Origin: JBCCTX01 sp964468435
GTDB taxonomy: Bacteria > Bacteroidota > Bacteroidia > J057
Assembly (NCBI GenBank): GCA_964468435.1
Contig: CAYXVE010000096.1
Coordinates: forward strand, 1 to 9,625
Direction: 5' to 3'
DNA: 9,625 bases
Within the stretch, counting starts at the first letter, position 1. Each line of letters begins with the position of its first letter. This document shows, one piece after another, positions 7,087-9,625 of this stretch. Both the position numbers and the translations under genes were made by a program. The notes under the pieces were generated by a model, which saw only the letters and a program-made list of their open reading frames with translations, did no database searches and was not told where the DNA came from.

Positions 7087-7632
7087 TTAGGCTACCTTAA
7101 GCTTATCCGCATACATCTTGCGGAGTTTCTGCAACTTCGGCGTGATTACCACATTGCAGTAAGGTTGATTACTATGATTGTTGTAATAGTTCTGATGATA
7201 ATCCTCAGCTTCATAGAATTTCTCAGACGCTGTAACCTCTGTTACGATTGCATGATCAAAATGCGTTTCCATTTCCGTTATTACTTTTTCGGCAATTGCT
7301 TTTTGTTCGTTGTCGTGATACATGATGATTGAACGGTACTGAGTACCTACGTCTGCCCCCTGACGATTTAGGGTTGTCGGATCGTGAGTCGTCAGAAATA
7401 CTCTTACCAGATCATCATAGGTGATGACAGCAAGGTCGAAAGTGATTTGTACCACTTCTGCATGTCCAGTTAATCCCGAACATACTTCTCGATAAGTTGG
7501 ATTAGGTGCTTTTCCGCCGCTATATCCAGAGACTACTTTCGTTACGCCCTGTAGATGTTGAAAAATCGCCTCTACGCACCAGAAACATCCCCCTCCAAAG
7601 GTAGCCAATTGTAATTGATTGTGATGGGTCAT
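7087..7632 (-). CDS. msrA: Peptide methionine-(S)-S-oxide reductase MsrA
   Basis: 181 residues. It reduces the S form of methionine sulfoxide, free or in proteins, using thioredoxin. The catalytic motif GCFWC is at 15-19, with Cys16 as the attacking cysteine. Other family marks are SGYSGG (35-40), VCSGLTGHAEVV (50-61), DVGTQYRS (94-101) and EDYHQNYY (143-150). Cys159 near the C-terminus could serve as the recycling cysteine; Cys19 and Cys51 are alternatives. No signal peptide, so cytoplasmic. The ATG overlaps the msrB stop by four bases (ATGA), and a good Shine-Dalgarno lies seven bases upstream, inside msrB. The two genes should be translated together from one transcript. Confidence 0.96.
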   Translation of the reverse strand: MTHHNQLQLATFGGGCFWCVEAIFQHLQGVTKVVSGYSGGKAPNPTYREVCSGLTGHAEVVQITFDLAVITYDDLVRVFLTTHDPTTLNRQGADVGTQYRSIIMYHDNEQKAIAEKVITEMETHFDHAIVTEVTASEKFYEAEDYHQNYYNNHSNQPYCNVVITPKLQKLRKMYADKLKVA

Positions 7633-8087
7633 ACCTGTTCCTCCGTTTCTTTTACAAGTTTAATGGATTCTGAATTAATACAATACCGCAGTCCACTAGG
7701 TGCTGGGCCATCAGGGAATACATGTCCCAGATGTGCATCACACACATTGCACATTACCTCTATCCGCACCATCCCATAAGCAGTATCCTTTTCATGTTTA
7801 ATTACATTATCCTTGATAGGCTCTGTAAAGCTCGGCCAGCCAGACTGCGAATCGAATTTTAGGGTTGAATCAAACAATGGTGTATCACAGCAGATACAAC
7901 TGTATTTCCCAGCATCGTATATATGGCATAATTCTCCCGAAAACGCACGCTCGGTTCCTTTCTGCCTAGCAATGCGATATTGATTAGGTGTAAGCAGTAA
8001 CTTCCACTCGGCATCAGTTTTCTCAACCCTTCTGTCAGGCTCGGGATTACCATGATTTACATACTTGATGACATCATTCCAGTTCAT
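7629..8087 (-). CDS. msrB: Peptide methionine-(R)-S-oxide reductase MsrB
   Basis: 152 residues. It reduces the R form of methionine sulfoxide in proteins, complementing MsrA. The catalytic cysteine is Cys136 in RYCINS. Two CxxC pairs, Cys64/Cys67 (CICC) and Cys113/Cys116 (CNVC), form the structural zinc site of the common zinc-bearing MsrB type. FDSQSGWPSF (78-87) and HLGHVFPDGP (119-128) are the usual substrate-site segments. Cys54 or Cys66 may resolve the sulfenic acid. No signal peptide, so it acts in the cytoplasm. The start is ATG, with an A/T-rich leader and no Shine-Dalgarno. msrB is the first gene of an msrB-msrA unit, with 181 bases separating it from the decarboxylase gene upstream. 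Confidence 0.96.
   Translation of the reverse strand: MNWNDVIKYVNHGNPEPDRRVEKTDAEWKLLLTPNQYRIARQKGTERAFSGELCHIYDAGKYSCICCDTPLFDSTLKFDSQSGWPSFTEPIKDNVIKHEKDTAYGMVRIEVMCNVCDAHLGHVFPDGPAPSGLRYCINSESIKLVKETEEQV
7640..7644 (-). promoter_or_regulatory. Strong Shine-Dalgarno site for msrA inside the end of msrB
   Basis: GGAGG on the minus strand, seven bases before the msrA ATG. It is the clearest ribosome binding site in the window, where most genes have none. It supports the msrA start and suggests msrA translation is not only dependent on termination at the msrB stop. Confidence 0.7.
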
Positions 8088-8122
8088 TAAAAATTGTATT
8101 TAGATGTTTATTATATTTTACA

Positions 8123-8147
8123 CAAAGATGGCCAACCAATTGTTCAA
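8123..8147 (-). promoter_or_regulatory. Weak candidate promoter for msrB-msrA
   Basis: On the minus strand CATCTTTG (8123-8130) matches seven of eight positions of TAnnTTTG, 35 bases before the msrB ATG. A TTG (8145-8147) precedes it by 14 bases, shorter than usual, and two further TTGs lie closer still. It is the best site in the msrB upstream gap but far from certain. Confidence 0.25.
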
Positions 8148-8236
8148 TATACAGTCAGAATTTCCCATTATGTTGACAAGAATGCTTGACAGTGTATAGC
8201 TAGTATCTCATCGTTCAAAGTGTTTTTAGAAATACT

Positions 8237-8249
8237 GCAAATGATTTGC
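8237..8249. repeat. Short perfect palindrome in the decarboxylase-msrB gap
   Basis: GCAAATGATTTGC has six-base arms around a central G. It begins 19 bases after the decarboxylase stop codon (minus-strand direction). There is no T run beside it and the stem has almost no room for a loop, so it is not a convincing terminator. It could be a protein-binding site or chance. The rest of 8088-8268 is AT-rich with nothing else I can support. Confidence 0.3.
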
Positions 8250-8268
8250 TTATTTATGTATTGTCTGT

Positions 8269-9612
8269 CTACAAATCATGAGCTATCACCTTTAATTCGT
8301 TAAAAATCCTCTTCACCCAGTCTAAATGCTCAGGTTTTATCAAGACCATTCTGAGACAGGTCACATAATCTGCATCTTTTTCTACTTCATTCCAGGTGTC
8401 AGGTAATAGACTTGCTGGATAATTAAATAGTGCCAAATGCAATCCTTCTTCGGCTGCTCTATTAAATAAATGCCGGGATTTGTTGGACATTTCAGACAAG
8501 CTATATCCTTTTAATCCCCATACGACAATATCGAGATCTGGTTGATAAAGCGTAAGGAAACCTGGGTCATCTTCCAGATACTCATTGAATTTTTGTGCTG
8601 CCTGTAAGCACTTGTCAAGCACTTGAGAAAACTCACCACCTTTCACCAATGGGAAATACTGATGTGTAGCCCATAAGCCTACTGCAGATGCTCCTGCCCT
8701 TGAGCACTCAAGACTGATCTCACCCAGATGGAGTTCATGAGTGGTGAAATAGGTATATGGAGAATCGTGTTGATAGTAAGTCCCTACAACAGGGTCCTTA
8801 AACACAATACACCCACATCCATAGGGTTGCAAACCGTGTTTGTGAGGATCAATTACAATAGAGTCAACTTTACTCAGATACTCATATTCTTTTTTTACAT
8901 GCTCAGGGAGTAAATCTGCCAGTACAAAATATCCCCCATAAGCTGCATCTGCATGGATTCGAAAACCATATTGTGCCTGTAGATCGAGAATCTTCTCTAA
9001 GGGATCGACCTTCCCGAGCCCCGTAGTTCCTATCGTAGCGACTACTGTCCCAACATCATTTGACTCCAGCTTTCTCCGCAAGGCATCGATATCCATAACC
9101 CCATAGCGATTGCATGATACAGACTCGAAAGGCAACTGTAAAACACCGGAAATACGATGATGGGTATAATGTGCGAGTTCAGATGCCAGGATTTTCTTTC
9201 CAGGGTGTATTTGCCCGGCAATCCATAGTGCCTCCATATTGGCCATGGTTCCACCACCTGTAAGATGTCCTAGATAAGTATTCCAGCCAAACATAGCTGC
9301 CAGATCCTGAACTACTTCTTTTTCCATCTTCGAACTAGCGATACCTCCATCTAATGCATGATTATTGGGGTTGATCCACATCGCAAGCATGTAGGCGATG
9401 CGCGCTACGGGATGAGGTGGCTTAAGCATCTGTCCAACATAATAGGGATGGAAATAGGGATAATTTTCCTGCATGCGTTTTGCTACATGGTTCATCACCT
9501 TTTTTAGTTTATCCAGGTCTACTTCTGTTTCCAATTCAGGTAAATCCTGAAATCCTGCTTCTAATCGATTAAGTGCATCGTGTAAGACCGCAAGACTATC
9601 TTTTTCAAGCAT
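8269..9612 (-). CDS. PLP-dependent amino acid decarboxylase-like enzyme (group II)
   Basis: 447 residues, fold-type I PLP enzyme of the group II decarboxylase family (glutamate, aromatic amino acid, tyrosine and related decarboxylases). The PLP lysine is Lys258 in IDPHKHGLQPYG (254-265). His148 in ELAHYTHH should stack on the cofactor ring, and Asp222 in HADAAYGG (220-227) should bind the pyridine nitrogen. The phosphate-binding segment TGGGTMANMEAL (118-129) has Met123 where many relatives carry Glu. The substrate is not determined, and some relatives act as aldehyde synthases or sulfur-amino-acid decarboxylases. Cytoplasmic, with no signal peptide. No amino acid antiporter gene, the mark of an acid-resistance decarboxylase system, is visible downstream. 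The ATG lies 13 bases from the window end, so its promoter and any upstream partner are out of view. Confidence 0.88.
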   Translation of the reverse strand: MLEKDSLAVLHDALNRLEAGFQDLPELETEVDLDKLKKVMNHVAKRMQENYPYFHPYYVGQMLKPPHPVARIAYMLAMWINPNNHALDGGIASSKMEKEVVQDLAAMFGWNTYLGHLTGGGTMANMEALWIAGQIHPGKKILASELAHYTHHRISGVLQLPFESVSCNRYGVMDIDALRRKLESNDVGTVVATIGTTGLGKVDPLEKILDLQAQYGFRIHADAAYGGYFVLADLLPEHVKKEYEYLSKVDSIVIDPHKHGLQPYGCGCIVFKDPVVGTYYQHDSPYTYFTTHELHLGEISLECSRAGASAVGLWATHQYFPLVKGGEFSQVLDKCLQAAQKFNEYLEDDPGFLTLYQPDLDIVVWGLKGYSLSEMSNKSRHLFNRAAEEGLHLALFNYPASLLPDTWNEVEKDADYVTCLRMVLIKPEHLDWVKRIFNELKVIAHDL

Positions 9613-9625
9613 TATAACAGTGTTA

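Noticed and set aside
8173..8201. Plus-strand TTGACA followed 16 bases later by TATAGC, resembling an E. coli sigma-70 promoter
   Set aside because: Bacteroidota do not normally use this consensus and no plus-strand gene follows; the region is antisense to the msrB-decarboxylase gap.

Overview
The window looks like ordinary chromosome of a member of the Bacteroidota. The supporting signs are the protein families (a GSCFA-domain protein, a short threonine synthase, a sugar phosphate isomerase/epimerase-like TIM barrel), moderate GC, mostly missing Shine-Dalgarno sequences, and a few sites resembling the TTG / TAnnTTTG promoters of that phylum. Genus cannot be read from the sequence. I found no tRNA, rRNA, CRISPR array, insertion sequence, phage or plasmid gene.

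Layout. Positions 1-107 hold two copies, 69 bases apart, of a short repeat that can form hairpins. The second copy supplies the stop codon and last residues of the first gene. All genes are on the minus strand except one lipoprotein. From the left these are: a membrane protein of the O-antigen ligase/polymerase type (76-1530); a SAM-dependent methyltransferase just upstream of it (1534-2322); a TIM-barrel sugar isomerase/epimerase-like enzyme (2481-3536); a GSCFA-domain protein (3695-4636); threonine synthase thrC (4851-6155); the plus-strand lipoprotein of unknown function (6409-7032); methionine sulfoxide reductases msrA and msrB, overlapping by 4 bases (7087-8087); and a PLP-dependent amino acid decarboxylase-like enzyme (8269-9612).

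How the genes relate. The methyltransferase and ligase-like genes are almost certainly co-transcribed and probably belong to surface-polysaccharide synthesis. msrB-msrA is a translationally coupled pair that repairs oxidised methionine in the cytoplasm. thrC and the lipoprotein are divergent from a shared 253-base region that contains a 12-base inverted repeat. A bidirectional hairpin terminator separates the convergent lipoprotein and msrA genes. The isomerase, the GSCFA gene, thrC and the decarboxylase have gaps of 110-220 bases around them and look like separate transcription units. No stretch without a gene exceeds 300 bases.

I see no convincing new multi-gene system. The points most worth following are the gene tail made from repeat DNA, the single in-frame TAG between methyltransferase and ligase, and the inverted repeat upstream of thrC.
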